Origin: Capniomyces stellatus
Lineage: Eukaryota > Kickxellomycota > Harpellomycetes > Harpellales > Legeriomycetaceae
Reading direction: 5' to 3'
Length of the DNA stretch: 64,000 nucleotides
Assembly: GCA_001661515.1 (NCBI GenBank)
Contig: LUVW01000020.1
Location: forward strand, 62,001 to 126,000
Under the pieces are notes generated by a model. The model did not search any database. It saw only the letters and a program-made list of their open reading frames with translations, and had not been told where the DNA came from. Made by a program: the position numbers and the translations under genes. Below, in pieces: positions 20,768 through 32,221 of the stretch; position 1 is the first letter of the stretch; each line of letters opens with the position of its first letter.

Positions 20768-23273
20768 CTTATCTAATGGTGTTTGCTTTACAAGTATCAG
20801 TGGTATTAGTAACACTATATATTATTTTTAAAAAAATAAGTAAGCAAGGGTGATGGATTTAATAAGCCAAGGTTTGGGATACGACCTACGTTTATATATT
20901 ATTCTGTATTTATGGGTAACACCATCAGTTATTAGTAATTTGTTTATAAACTGTTGCATTGGAAAGCCAAGTCTTATTATAGAGTGATGGGTGCCACACA
21001 ACCACCAATATCATGTTACTGACATCTACAAGTTACGTGGGCTTATAGATTGCCGCCCATAATAGATATTATTAGTGCAACAATATATATATCGCTTGCC
21101 TAAGCCTCTATGCTTTACTTTTTGGCGTTTGGTTAAAATTAGAATCGATGCTTGGCGTAAGAAAATTATGTTATTCTTAATTATGTTTCATGCTATATGT
21201 TATTTATAGCATCGACCCAATCAGTTGAATGATCTAATTTATTGGCCTCAGTTTATGATTTTAGCTTATAGTTTTAATAATTCCTTTGCTTATACTTTGA
21301 TAAATATGTGCATAATAGCTTGCAAGTATAAAGCGACTTTTGATGCCCATGCAAACTCGGGTTTTATTTTAATAAGTACCCGTTAACAGTATTCATTGAT
21401 GGGATCGTAAAACTTGACCGACTGGAAAATTAAAGAAAAATTATTGACGGGTAAGCTGGTTACAATATCCTCTATCTGTACTTTCTTTATTGTTTACGTT
21501 ATTTACTTTGAGTATATTTTTAAATTGACTATTTTTATTCAGGCCAGCGCAAAATAAAATTAACGCAAACCTATTTAAAGCTATGGTGTATTTTGCACTA
21601 GTATTTAGGTGTATTTAGACGTAAAAATAATAATAGTAAATATCAATCGTTTGCTTTTTTTGTGCAAAATAATTCGGGATCGTCAACTTAATGAGCCCAG
21701 TAATATTGAAAGGTCCATTTCATTAAAAATAAACTGTAGTAAAAGCAGTAAGCATTTACAGTTGTGAACGATTTTTTTTTTAGCTTTAATTTTTTTATTT
21801 TGCAAAAATCATTCACTTTAAATACTTGGGTTATGCCATTGGTTTAGCTTATAAATATAGCTGATTAGATTGGTTATGATATAAATTGACCTCTTAATTT
21901 CAAGCATAAATATATGTACTGACATTGGCTGGCTGAAAAGTAGGAAGGACTGGGAACAAGCAAAGTTGGAATAGGTACGACTAACTAAACTAAACTAAAC
22001 TAAATGGCTTATAATAGATACGGAATCGACTCCTGGTCCCTTTGACAGCACAGAGAAACCGCTTTTCCTTGCTCAAAAGGTGGGACATTCAAACATATAA
22101 ATTGATTTTTTGAGCAGTAACACTTTCAAATACAATCCCAATACGCCACATTAAAATCTTCTGCACAGCTACCATCTCCTCAATCCCGCTTGGCGTATGG
22201 ACCAAGCAGCAAATGTAGCGTGTATAGTCAAAGTATTTCAGACTTGGGCCAAATTTTTGTCAGGTTTTATGGGATGTAGCTACTCTGATTTAATCTACTT
22301 TACTCTGAGGAAAAACTAGATCAAATTATCAAACCTGTATTCTTGATATCCAAATAGAACCTGGTCAGAGAGTTAAAACGGCTGTTATTTGTAATAAAAG
22401 ATAATGTGACTTTTAATTCTGAATGAACGCAAAACCATTCTAGAGTAAATTAATCAATGTAATTAGCTTAATCGCTGCTGTTTTATAAAGTATGAACATT
22501 TTCAAGTCTACTAAGTGGCCAGTTAGTTCAATGCCAAAACAAAATTAAAGAAAAAGTAATTATATTTGAGTATACAGATTTTAGTCAAGCCGTGGGTAAG
22601 CGGGGGGGGGAGGGGTTGGGCAGGCAGTCGGTCGATTTAAATGACTTTAAACTCGACTTGTCGAAGATGTAGCTTGTTTCATACTAACCAACAATAAAAA
22701 ACAAAAAACAAAAAACAAAAGTAAAAGTAAAAGAATAGCTAGCGTCAATTCGATAAATAATAAAATTAAACTTAAATTACTGTAAAAATGAAGCCATTTT
22801 CATTTTATTGCCTTGCAAATAATTTCATCTCAATCTAGGTCGATTGAGTAGTAAAACTTCAAATCCTCCTGCATTAAAAAAAAGCAGAAAACAATAATTA
22901 ATGGTAAAATTTTCAAACCCAATCTGCCAATAGCTTCATCATATTCACAATTGCGAATAAATCAACAAATTAAAGCCAGAGTAAATATTTAGAACATGCT
23001 TATTTACTAGTATATGTCTTTATAAGAATATTTGTATTGTATTTTTTTTACGTAAATTGATAACACCGAAATGGTAATATTGGCGGGTGACGCTTGATTA
23101 CTGTTGAAGCAATGGTAATAACTGTTGCAATATTGGTAGCCGTGGTTTGTTGTGGTCTCAAGCTTTTTGAATGACTATGACGATTCAACTGCTGCTATCG
23201 TAATTAGTTGGCAAGCAATAACCACAGCTAAGGTCCTAATTGGGCTTCACGAGTGTAATTTGGGATGTTTATT

Positions 23274-23489
23274 CTAGTGAGTTTTACTTAAGAGCAAGCC
23301 GTAAAGCAAAAACAACGCAGGGCATGATTTGGCAAATTTGACAGTTGATGGATGTTTTTGAAAGTGAATATCAACTGTAACAGCGGCGTATTTGTCCAAA
23401 GTAGCATAGATGCTGGCTTCTTTCAGCTCAGTGTTGTCTAATGTGCAGACTTTGTCAAGCGCAAGTAGCTTGGGCAAACCAATTGTCAT
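23274..23489 (-). other. Isolated coding-like open frame or gene remnant
   Basis: A 71-residue minus-strand frame starting 'MTIGLPKLLALDKVCTLDN'. It is less A+T-rich than its surroundings and has balanced amino-acid composition, unlike other chance frames here. No family recognised. Could be an exon of a decayed gene, a real micro-protein or chance. Confidence 0.2.
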
Positions 23490-24055
23490 TCGAGTATAGC
23501 TACAACGTGATCTCAATTTTTTGCTTTAGAATTTGTTGTTGGATGCGTCAAAAAGGGTAATTTGTGGTGATACTTGTGTTGCTTTTTAACAATGCGATAG
23601 CCAATATTTATAAGGCGCTTCAAGCACTAGCACTCAATTAAAGATTAAAGTGCCAATTTCAGTAATGAAAAGTATTAGTGTCAACAAAGGAAGAAAAACA
23701 CGGCTATTATTAATCAAACTACGAAATAGACGGTTTAATGAAGCAGCTTTTTCAGCTAATTTACTATAGTTTATTTGCGAATTAATACTCTTTAGGACGA
23801 GGTCGAGATTAAAAACAAATTTTTGAATTGAATTTACTAATTTGTGTATCAATAAAATGTAATTCAGAAAGTAAAATAGCGAATGAAAAGCTATAATAAA
23901 ATAAATAGTGATTGGTGCGATTCAAAAAGCAATGAGGTTTTGTGAATTTACCAAAGGCTTTTACTTTTATTTCAAGTTCAACTGGTCTTGCTAAGAGCAA
24001 ATTTGATAAACAGGCCAAATTATATATGAATAAAAAATAAACCATAAATACATTT

Positions 24056-24086
24056 ATTAACGTTCTCATTAATAAATTTCAGTAAA
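24056..24086. repeat. Dispersed 31-mer, copy 1
   Basis: Matches 31081-31111 at 29 of 31 positions (core attaacgttc...cattaataaatttca). Both copies lie in gene-poor DNA in the same orientation. Confidence 0.7.
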
Positions 24087-24946
24087 GAAAATATAAAATC
24101 ATAGTGAAAAGCAAATTCTATTATTTGTGGGGTGTAGAGACACTTGAAACATTAAAAGAGCATAATATTTCGAGTAACATACAAAATCAGCACCGGAATG
24201 CTGATTAATAAATAACGGTATTCGCTCTTGATACACACACATTGGCTAAACGGTTTTTGAAAAGAAATAATTGTAACCCGATGATTACGAATTGATCAAA
24301 GTTGTGTAAGAAACCCAATGGGTTTCAAAAAAGAAAAGCGAGCAATGTTCATAATTTAAGCAGTGATTTAAGATCTAAAAGCGTAAAAATAAAGGTGTGT
24401 AATAAGCTACTGTGCTGATGGCATTCATTCAAGTAAATCAGAAATGAGGGGGGGAGGAAGGGGAAGGAAGAGGGGAAGAAGAAAAAAAAAAGTAAGTCGG
24501 ATAACTAATGGATAGATTCAAAGTAGAGCATGCCTATTTATTTGCTGTTATGTGTTTAATTCATTGAGACGACTAATTAGATAACTTATGTACAAATTGT
24601 CTGGCCGGATTATCTAACTTTGTTATTTGTGTTTGGATTAACCAACTGAAAAAACAAGATCGAAAAGCTAGAGTGATCAAACAAGTTAAATTAAAAAGTT
24701 GGACACAGAGTGAAAAGGTTTGATACGTAGTGCATGTGGGTCAGTCAAGCAAGTAAGGTGTGTTGGATTTGGTACTAGTAAAGATGCAAACTGTTGGACA
24801 AGTTAAAAAAAAGCAAAAGATAGAGATTAAAAATGATAGAAAAAAATAATTTAGTGAGAGGTTGTGTAGTAATAGTAGTCGAATCAAAAAGAAAACAGAG
24901 TAGGCAAAAATAAAACAGAGTATGCAAAATGAAAGTAAAGAAAAAG

Positions 24947-24955
24947 TATAAATAA
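24947..24955 (+). promoter_or_regulatory. Candidate TATA box of DPP5
   Basis: TATAAATAA about 72-80 bases before the DPP5 start codon, at the boundary between A-rich promoter DNA and a C-containing leader. Position and match are those expected of a fungal core promoter; not tested. Confidence 0.4.
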
Positions 24956-25026
24956 CCACGGCCTCCTAAACACTAAAGGAAATAGTCAAAATTCTACATT
25001 TCAAGTATTAGTATAATTTTAATATA

Positions 25027-27138
25027 ATGAAATTTTACGGAATCGCAGTTATTCCAGCTTTGGTTCAAGCCGCCTTAGCAGGCGTCTTTGACAACCCAAC
25101 AGACCTGCCTGACTGGAGCAAGGTTGGAAAGTTTACACCTGACCACCTTGTAGCAGTCAAGCGTTTGAGCTCAATGGTTCTTTCACCTGACGGCAGCTAC
25201 GCCGTGTACACCCAGTGGCAATACAACAAAACGGCCAATAAGAGAGGAACCAACATCAGAATTCTCAACGTCAAAGGCGACAAGATGTCGTCTGACTTGA
25301 CAGAGTTTAAGCTAGGCCAATCCGACACTTCGCCAGTCTGGCTTGACGAAAAGACTGTTGCATTCACATCAGTACGTGGGTCGCCAGCCAACAACATCTT
25401 TACAGTTTCAATTGCTGATGGCTCAATCAAACAAGTCACAAACTTTACAACCAGTGTATCCGGATTGGTCTATCACGCAGGCACAAAGAAAATGGCATTC
25501 CTAGCAGAAATCTACGAAGGATTGGACATGGAAGAGTCCGTTGCTAAGGGTGAGGAGCTAGCCAAGCTGCCATACTCGGGCGTAGTTTACGACCGTCTCT
25601 TTGTACGTCGCTGGGACTCGTTTATCACCAAAACCAGAGAACACCTATTCACCGTCTCAATGGGCGTAGTTAACAACGCATATGCCGCCACAGGAAAGCC
25701 CGTAAATGTAATGTCCAAGTATAAGGGACCATGGGGACTGAGACCACAATCTTACACCTTTTCACCAGATGGCAAGTCTATCGCATTTGATTCAAAGATT
25801 GAAGGTACAGAGGAGTCATGGAACACCAAGGCAGATATCTTTGTTGCTTCAACTGATGGATCAACCGAGCCAGCTAACATGACACCAGAAAACCAAGGCG
25901 CCTGTTCCAGCCCAGTATACTCTTCAGATGGCAAGTACTTGGCTTGGCTCCAAATGAACACACGTGGCTATGAATCCGACAAGAACCATATCATGATGTA
26001 CGACATCAACGCCAAATCACTGTCAGAAATTAACCACGGTTGGAAATACAGCCCAGACTCAATCGCATTCTCAGCAGATTGCAAGTCTCTGTACCATGTA
26101 ACAGCAGTCACCGTTGACCATGCTATTTTCAAGATCGATATTGCAACAGGAACTAACACACAGTTGACACATGATGGGTCAGTTGCAAGCTTTGAGGAGC
26201 TTGACAATGACAATTTGCTAGTTATGGCTTCATCACTCAAGCATCCAAACACAATTTTCAGCCTTAAAACTGATGGGAAGATGGAACTTGTTAAAATCAC
26301 AACCGAAAACGATGCGCTGCTGAACCCACTTTACCTATCCGCCTCAAACACATTCTGGTTTACTGGTGCTAAAGGCGAGCAGGTCCAAGGAATGATTCTG
26401 TATCCATATGGATTTGACCCAGCCAAAAAGTATCCTTTGGCTTTCCTTATCCACGGAGGTCCTCAATCAAGCTGGAGCAAAGGCTGGAGCTATAGATGGA
26501 ATCCTAATGTACACGCAAATCAAGAATTTGTTACAGTCATTGTCAACTTCCATGGTGGTAATGCTTATGGACAAGACTTCACCGACTCTATCACTCACAA
26601 CTGGGGAAGCTACCCATATGAGGACTTGATGACAGGATTGAAGCACGTGTTGGCTGAATCAAAATTCATTGACGAAAACCGCTTGACAGCACTTGGTGCA
26701 TCCTATGGAGGATACATGATCAACTGGATCAATGGACACACAGACATTTTCAAGGCTTTGGTTAACCACGATGGTGTATTCAGCACAATCTCTGCCTACT
26801 ACTCCACTGAAGAACTGTACTTTATGGAACACGACAGCGGAATACCATGGGTTCCAGCTCAGAGAGAAATAATGGAGAAGTTCAACCCTGAACGCTTTGT
26901 GGCCAACTGGAAAACACCAACTCTCATCATCCACAATGAACTTGACTATCGTCTTCCAGTTACAGAGGGTCTGTCAGCATTTACCGCGCTCCAAAGAAGA
27001 GGAATTCCTTCAAAATTCCTGTACTTCCCAGATGAGAACCATTGGGTATTGCAACCAGCAAACTCGCTCAAATGGCACTCTGAGGTTCTTGGTTGGATCG
27101 GTCAACACACAAACACCACTGTTTGGCAAATGGCATAA
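25027..27138 (+). CDS. DPP5: Secreted dipeptidyl-peptidase 5 (S9 prolyl oligopeptidase family)
   Basis: Intronless, 703 residues. A signal peptide ('MKFYGIAVIPALVQAALAGV') leads to a beta-propeller region with repeated 'SPDG' turns (for example 'VLSPDGSYAVYTQ' and 'YTFSPDGKSIAFD'), then the alpha/beta-hydrolase domain. Catalytic triad: Ser559 in 'LGASYGGYM', Asp640 in 'NELDYRLP', His672 in 'DENHWVLQP'. An oxyanion segment 'FLIHGGPQSSW' is present. Length and order match fungal DPP5 (DppV), a secreted enzyme that releases dipeptides from peptide N-termini and serves extracellular protein digestion. Possible N-glycosylation sites include 'NMT' and 'NTT'. Codon choice favours C-ending codons (AAC, GAC, TTC) more than neighbouring genes, which suggests strong expression. 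The start is the first ATG and directly begins the signal peptide. Confidence 0.96.
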   Translation: MKFYGIAVIPALVQAALAGVFDNPTDLPDWSKVGKFTPDHLVAVKRLSSMVLSPDGSYAVYTQWQYNKTANKRGTNIRILNVKGDKMSSDLTEFKLGQSDTSPVWLDEKTVAFTSVRGSPANNIFTVSIADGSIKQVTNFTTSVSGLVYHAGTKKMAFLAEIYEGLDMEESVAKGEELAKLPYSGVVYDRLFVRRWDSFITKTREHLFTVSMGVVNNAYAATGKPVNVMSKYKGPWGLRPQSYTFSPDGKSIAFDSKIEGTEESWNTKADIFVASTDGSTEPANMTPENQGACSSPVYSSDGKYLAWLQMNTRGYESDKNHIMMYDINAKSLSEINHGWKYSPDSIAFSADCKSLYHVTAVTVDHAIFKIDIATGTNTQLTHDGSVASFEELDNDNLLVMASSLKHPNTIFSLKTDGKMELVKITTENDALLNPLYLSASNTFWFTGAKGEQVQGMILYPYGFDPAKKYPLAFLIHGGPQSSWSKGWSYRWNPNVHANQEFVTVIVNFHGGNAYGQDFTDSITHNWGSYPYEDLMTGLKHVLAESKFIDENRLTALGASYGGYMINWINGHTDIFKALVNHDGVFSTISAYYSTEELYFMEHDSGIPWVPAQREIMEKFNPERFVANWKTPTLIIHNELDYRLPVTEGLSAFTALQRRGIPSKFLYFPDENHWVLQPANSLKWHSEVLGWIGQHTNTTVWQMA

Positions 27139-27747
27139 TTCGATCTTTAACTAGATCTGTTTTTTACTATAACAACTTTGTTTGTCTTTTTATTCTTGTT
27201 TTATTTTTATATTTGATAATAAAACAAGCTGCCCAATTTTTTCTAGACTGGCTGTCTAATAATCAACTCGGGGTTTAGTTACTCGCAGCTTTAAATAAAG
27301 CTATTATACACCCGCTAAGCTCCTGGGAGAGGGGTTAAAATAACCAACCGCCAAAATTCTCAAGAATCCTGACACCCTCGGCGCCAAGACGATGCTGGCA
27401 ACAGCGTCGTTTTTGGAGGCCATCCACAAACCCCGTTACTTGATCCTGTCCAGGCCTAAAGTAGCACCAATCTCCCTGAACCGATTCCCACCGGGTACGG
27501 ACGATCTAATTGATCGAAGGGGTGTTGGCTAATAGAGTCATTTAACATGTCAAAATATCACAGTGTTTAATAGTACTTTTATGGTATTGTTTGATATTGT
27601 ATGTTTTATTGTGTTGATTCTGTTGCCAATAAACCACAAAAATAAACAAGTAAATAAAATAAAGTCATAATATAGTTTCTTTGTCATTAGTTTTGTCATT
27701 AAAAGGAGTAAACGAAAGAAAGAAAATCATAAAATAATAATATTAGA
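27139..27747. other. Convergent 3' spacer, DPP5 / MFS transporter
   Basis: Apart from the GC-rich island at 27301-27535 this is A+T-rich 3' UTR-like sequence with AATAAA-type signals (for example near 27216 and 27640). Confidence 0.5.
27301..27535. ncRNA. Candidate structured RNA in the DPP5/MFS 3' spacer
   Basis: A sharply GC-richer island in A+T-rich DNA. Its ends pair: CTATTA (27301-27306) with TAATAG (27530-27535), and ACACCC (27308-27313) with GGGTGT (27520-27525). Inside are a 12-bp hairpin with a GCAA (GNRA) tetraloop on the plus strand (27386-27413), GGTTA-AAA-TAACC (27333-27345), AGGCC/GGCCT (27417-27421 with 27453-27457) and CGATC-TAATT-GATCG (27502-27516). The GNRA loop favours the plus strand. 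I could not match it to SRP, RNase P/MRP, U-snRNA or 5S rRNA from memory. A competing reading is a decayed coding remnant: the plus strand has a stop-bounded frame of about 62 codons here ending near 27532. Confidence 0.4.
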
Positions 27748-29304
27748 CTACAGCATGTATCTGAAGCCAGGATGCCTGTCGTTCATTCCACGCTGCTCTT
27801 CTTCTGACAGGTGTGAAACGTCTTCTGGGTTCGCGTCACGATAGTTGTTTACTTTAGTAAAGTATATTTTCAAGAACATAGTTGCAACTAGCGAAAGGCA
27901 TGATAGGCTGATGTTCAAGTAGTGGCCTAAAGCAAATGCTGGGGAGTAGGCTGGAGTAAAAAAGTAGGGTGTGATAATTCCTGCGCAGGCTCCAACCATT
28001 ACGTAAATAGACGATGAAACCACTCTATTTGGTGTACTTCCCATGTTTACGGACATCCATCCTATAGACAAAGGTATGGCAGAAAAAATCGACACACCTG
28101 AGAAACAAATAGCACCCAAGCGTAATGGCGCACTACTTGCTAAAGCAATAGTTGCAAAGCAGGCCAGTGAAATGGAATCGAATATAATAAGTTTGATCCA
28201 GAAGGGGTATTTATGGAGAAGAAACGCGCAGACAATGGAGCTTACTGTGCCTGCAAGACTTGGGATTGATGTCAAGAGCGTAGCAGTTTGTCCAGAGAAG
28301 CCCAAGCTTTTAATTATTGTTGGTCCAAAGAAACCTAGAATAATCAATGGGTTGTCTTTAGCAATTCCGATAATACAGAATATCCAAATCTTCCAACTGA
28401 ATATGCTGCTGATGAATTGTTTCAAGGTAAGCTTGGACTTTTTAGCACTTCCCTGGCTTGCGTTTAATCTCATGGTAGTAAGTTTTTTTTCCTCCTCAGT
28501 TAGAAATTTGACGTCTTCGGGATAGTCCTGAATAACAAAGTATGAAACAAGCGCTACGACCAATGTAAGTGCACCTCCAAATATAAAGATGTTTTGGAAC
28601 TTCTGCAATCCTGGAACTTTAAACCCAACCAAGAGGCCTGAAATCAGGCTACTTACAACTCCAGCAAGTGGGAGTGATGAAAACATGATTGACATTCTTG
28701 GCCCAATCTCCTCACGTGTGTACCAGTATGGCATGTATGCTATAATCCCAGGAGTGATTCCAGACTCAAAGACACCTAAAACCAACCTAACGATAATCAT
28801 ATCGGTTGCGTTTTTGGCAGCTGCTAAACACATGCAAGTAACGGACCATCCCACTGCAATGATAGTAAACCAGACTGATGGTCTAAGTCTCTTCAACATG
28901 ATATTTGATGGCGCTACAAGTATAATCACAATAGTTAAATTGGTCCTTGAAGATTATTAAATTGCAATGTAATATTCTAGCGAATAGCTTTGCTTCTTAC
29001 TTTTAAATAAGAGATACGTAATAAAAAACAGGGAGTTGATATCTGCCACGTTTGCGCTAGTGAGTTTAAGTCCTTCAGGTAACCCATTTACAAGAGCTAC
29101 ACCAATGTTACTGCGGTCCATCGCAGCTGATAGGTATAACAAGTACATAATAGGAATTACTCTAAGATCAATCTTTCTACCAATCTTTTTAACCATTGCC
29201 TCCTGCTCATATGTCAGCTCCACTTTCACGTTGACCATGTTTTCTTTGTCATGGCCAGAGTTTGAGTCTGACCTTAACATCTTTTCCACATCTGTGGCTG
29301 CCAT
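27748..29304 (-). CDS. MFS transporter, anion:cation symporter (ACS/allantoate-nicotinate permease) family
   Basis: Two exons, 29001-29304 and 27748-28913, join to 489 residues. A soluble N-terminal region (about 45 residues) precedes 'RKIDLRVIPIMYLLYLSAAM' and 'DRSNIGVA', the ACS-family TM1 signature (family form 'D..nignA'). Across the splice the protein reads 'FFITYLLFK|TPSNIMLKRL', which matches the family TM2 motif 'Y..fe.PSN...kr'; this fixes the acceptor at 28914/28913 rather than the later cag. TM4-5 carry 'RLVLGVFESGITPGIIAYMP'. Twelve TM segments are expected. Fungal relatives take up organic anions such as nicotinate, allantoate, pantothenate or biotin precursors; the substrate cannot be told here. 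Charged C-terminal tail ends 'PGFRYML'. Likely plasma membrane. Confidence 0.92.
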
Positions 29305-29357
29305 TGTATGTCAATATATTAGCGTTTTAGTAAAGTAAAAGTATAATAGTTGGGGTT

Positions 29358-29367
29358 TTTTATAAAG
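29358..29367 (-). promoter_or_regulatory. Candidate TATA box of the MFS gene
   Basis: TTTATAAA-type element (reads TATAAA on the minus strand) about 55 bases before the start codon at 29304. Simple sequence match only. Confidence 0.3.
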
Positions 29368-31080
29368 CGAATTGTTGTGATGGTTTCGTCAAAATATCAA
29401 TTTAATCATGGACCTCATCCTTTGCTGTGTATATGTACCCACACACGTCTTTTTTTTAAATCTGGTTGGGGTTTCTATTTATATTTCAGCCTTAGCGATC
29501 AACGCAACAAACAGTATATTGTCTAGTATTTTTTTATTGTTGTTAATGAAATTTCTGTTTTTATAATTGTGAGCGAGATTTCTGCGTATAAAATTGTTTC
29601 TATTAACTGATATTTGAATAATTTAACTATACACTTGTACACAATATCCACGATGTTTATTGTACATCACAGAGTGGGATTAATTGATTCTTCGCACCAC
29701 AGAATCTGGATCAGAAAAGGGGTAGGCTTAATTGCCGCACATTTATTTGCCTAAATTGGCGATTTAATACTGGTGCTGGGGTTAACTCCGTGCCATAAAT
29801 CAAGAAAACGCTGTTCTTTTAAAAGAAAAGTGTTAAATTTTTGCTACTAAAATATCACAATGGATTCAACGAAACTATGAAACACGCCGATTAAAAAAAG
29901 CTACCAATTCTGTTAGCGTTACACCGATAACTTTCGGTCTTGTGGACAAAATCCCGATTAGTAGAAAGTTTGTTACTATTACACTCTAGTAAAGCTGTGA
30001 TTCTGGGGTAAGTGGAAGCTGTGGGGAAAAGTTTAACCAAAGCACAAGCGAGCACTCTTGGGTATAGTTTGTTCAGGGTATTTGGTGTTTAAAGCATGGG
30101 CCTAGTTGTTGTATGCCAAGTAGAAGTCCTTGCAAGTCTGGCGGCACATATGGCTTATGTTCTTGAGCCCAGCCATATTCTTGTTTGTGACTCAAGATGT
30201 CCTTCAATTATTCAAATTTGGTAAATCAAGATGCAAACGGCAAATCTTGACTCACGAAAACTAATACGCTAATTGTTGCTCTTCCTCTATCGAATTCGTT
30301 ACACGTTATTGTATAGTAGTTGAGTGTTATTATAGTTGTGTTTATATTGGGAAAAATTATCTACCACACTAAGCTTCTTTCCAGTCAACACCTTGACTAA
30401 ACATACTCGTTATAAACTTGATGCGTGCTTTTTTGTTTAAAAACAACATCAAATTTTGAAACAATGCGTACACGCCTATATTCAAAGAAACAAAACAGAA
30501 CTGATCTACACATGACAAAAATATTTTATCCTGTTGTTTCTTTTCTTAGACCCAACACCAAGTTAGTATATAATAGCGCTTGATTTCTATTAAATATGCT
30601 GAATGCCATATTTTATTCAAGGGGTATTGTTTTGGATAATAAGAGTCTGTAAAGGCGGACTTGAGTTAAGACAAGAAGGTACGAACTGTAAATGTACTTC
30701 TTCAGCTAAGTCAGCCTGTATTCATACCAGCGGGGTGATTTGACCGAAAAAATAGATGTCATGAATCATTGTCAGGAAACCACTGATGTTGGGGCTGTGC
30801 TTTAATATACTCTTAGTAATCCAGGCTAATTATACAGAAAGTGTGTGACTTCAGTTAATTCAGCCATTTTCGCGTGTATTTGGCTTTTTTCATCAAGCGT
30901 GAACACTTGGTTGGCATTTGGTTAATACAACTGGTCTGGCAAACTGGGGTGTATTAGTCTCTGATTTTGGCAAAATGAGTTGGAAAATTAGCCACCAAGT
31001 TTTTTATTCCTAATAAAATATAGCGCTGGTTTATTAAACTAGAAAATTCGCAGCAATAAAAACACCTAAGTTATATATCT

Positions 31081-31111
31081 ATTAACGTTCACATTAATAA
31101 ATTTCAATAAA
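31081..31111. repeat. Dispersed 31-mer, copy 2
   Basis: Two mismatches to 24056-24086, same orientation, seven kilobases apart. Flanking sequence is not obviously related. Confidence 0.7.
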
Positions 31112-32221
31112 AAAAACACCTAAATTAGTATTGGATTTTGGTATTGGTTTGGAAATTTGGTAGATGCAAATAATGTATTGGAATAATGTTGACAATAACC
31201 GAATCTATCGAATTTAGGTAAAACAAATTAAATCTTTGTAGGCAAAGGGCAGAGTTGGTATAGGGGCAGTATATGATCGTAAATATTGTATTAAATAATG
31301 CCTATTAAAATGTAAGCCCCAAAAAAATCCTGACCAAAATATTCCGACAATTCCAGAGTTGAAACGCTAAGGTATAACCATAAATCAACTGCAATTCCAA
31401 GTTTTTTGTAAATAAATTTGACCAACAAACACAAATAAATTATAAAAAAACACAACTAAACTAGGAGAAATAAAAGTCATTGAGATGGTGTTATTTACTC
31501 TAGTTCAGTAACTTGGACTTTCAGCAACAAGTATGACAGTTGTAGATGCTAAGATGCATCGCTTGTGCAGTGTACGGTTGTGTGCAAAAAAGACAAGAGG
31601 AAAGGTATGTTCAATTCGTACTCGATTTGGTTCTGCTTACCTTTTAATAGATGCTGCTTTACTGGGTGTTGATCGAATAGCCCAATCTCAGGTTATATAA
31701 AAAAAGGCTGTGCAACTCTGTGTCTTATCAGTAACGACTTGCTACGGAGCTCCAAGCTATCTGAAGCTGGCAAACGGGAATTCGCTAAGGTGTAGTATAT
31801 TAATTCCACTCGCAGATGTCGCTATCGTTATAATAGCAGCATAGGTTGATATGCTATCTCATAAAGCATTTTATTTTTGGTACCAATAACCAAGTAAAAT
31901 ACGCAATGTTATAGTTGTATAAGTCAGAAATTTGCTTGGCCCTAAATTCGCAAAATGCTTGCCGCAAATACATAATATATATGAGAGGGTTGTCCCAAAT
32001 TTGATTGGACTAACAACAAGTTCTCCTTAATGTCTTTTTAATTCGTTTACTCTAGTATTTTTTTTTACTAGCTTTATAACTTACATGATGTAAGGTTAAT
32101 AAGTATGCTCCTCCCTTACCAACCAGAATGTTTTTTTATCGAGATCAATCAAGGTATTTTAACGAGTAAATAAAAGCAAAGCCGAGTTAAATCCCAATCT
32201 AAACTGAACAGTTTGTAATTT

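Larger units (their letters stand above)
20768..25026. other. Long gene-poor spacer
   Basis: Over 4 kb of A+T-rich DNA. Visible items: a (CTAAA)n tract near 21980-22003, G-run near 22601-22612, AAAAAC-type tracts at 22690-22725, a purine-only tract at about 24446-24492, a copy of a dispersed 31-mer (24056-24086), and one coding-like frame at 23274-23489. No gene I can support. Confidence 0.45.
29305..32221. other. Gene-poor divergent spacer, MFS / PLP protein
   Basis: About 2.9 kb. Holds the second copy of a dispersed 31-mer (31081-31111). A 55-codon frame at 31533-31700 and an overlapping frame to about 31790 look mildly coding-like but I cannot join them into a gene. Nothing else seen. Confidence 0.4.
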
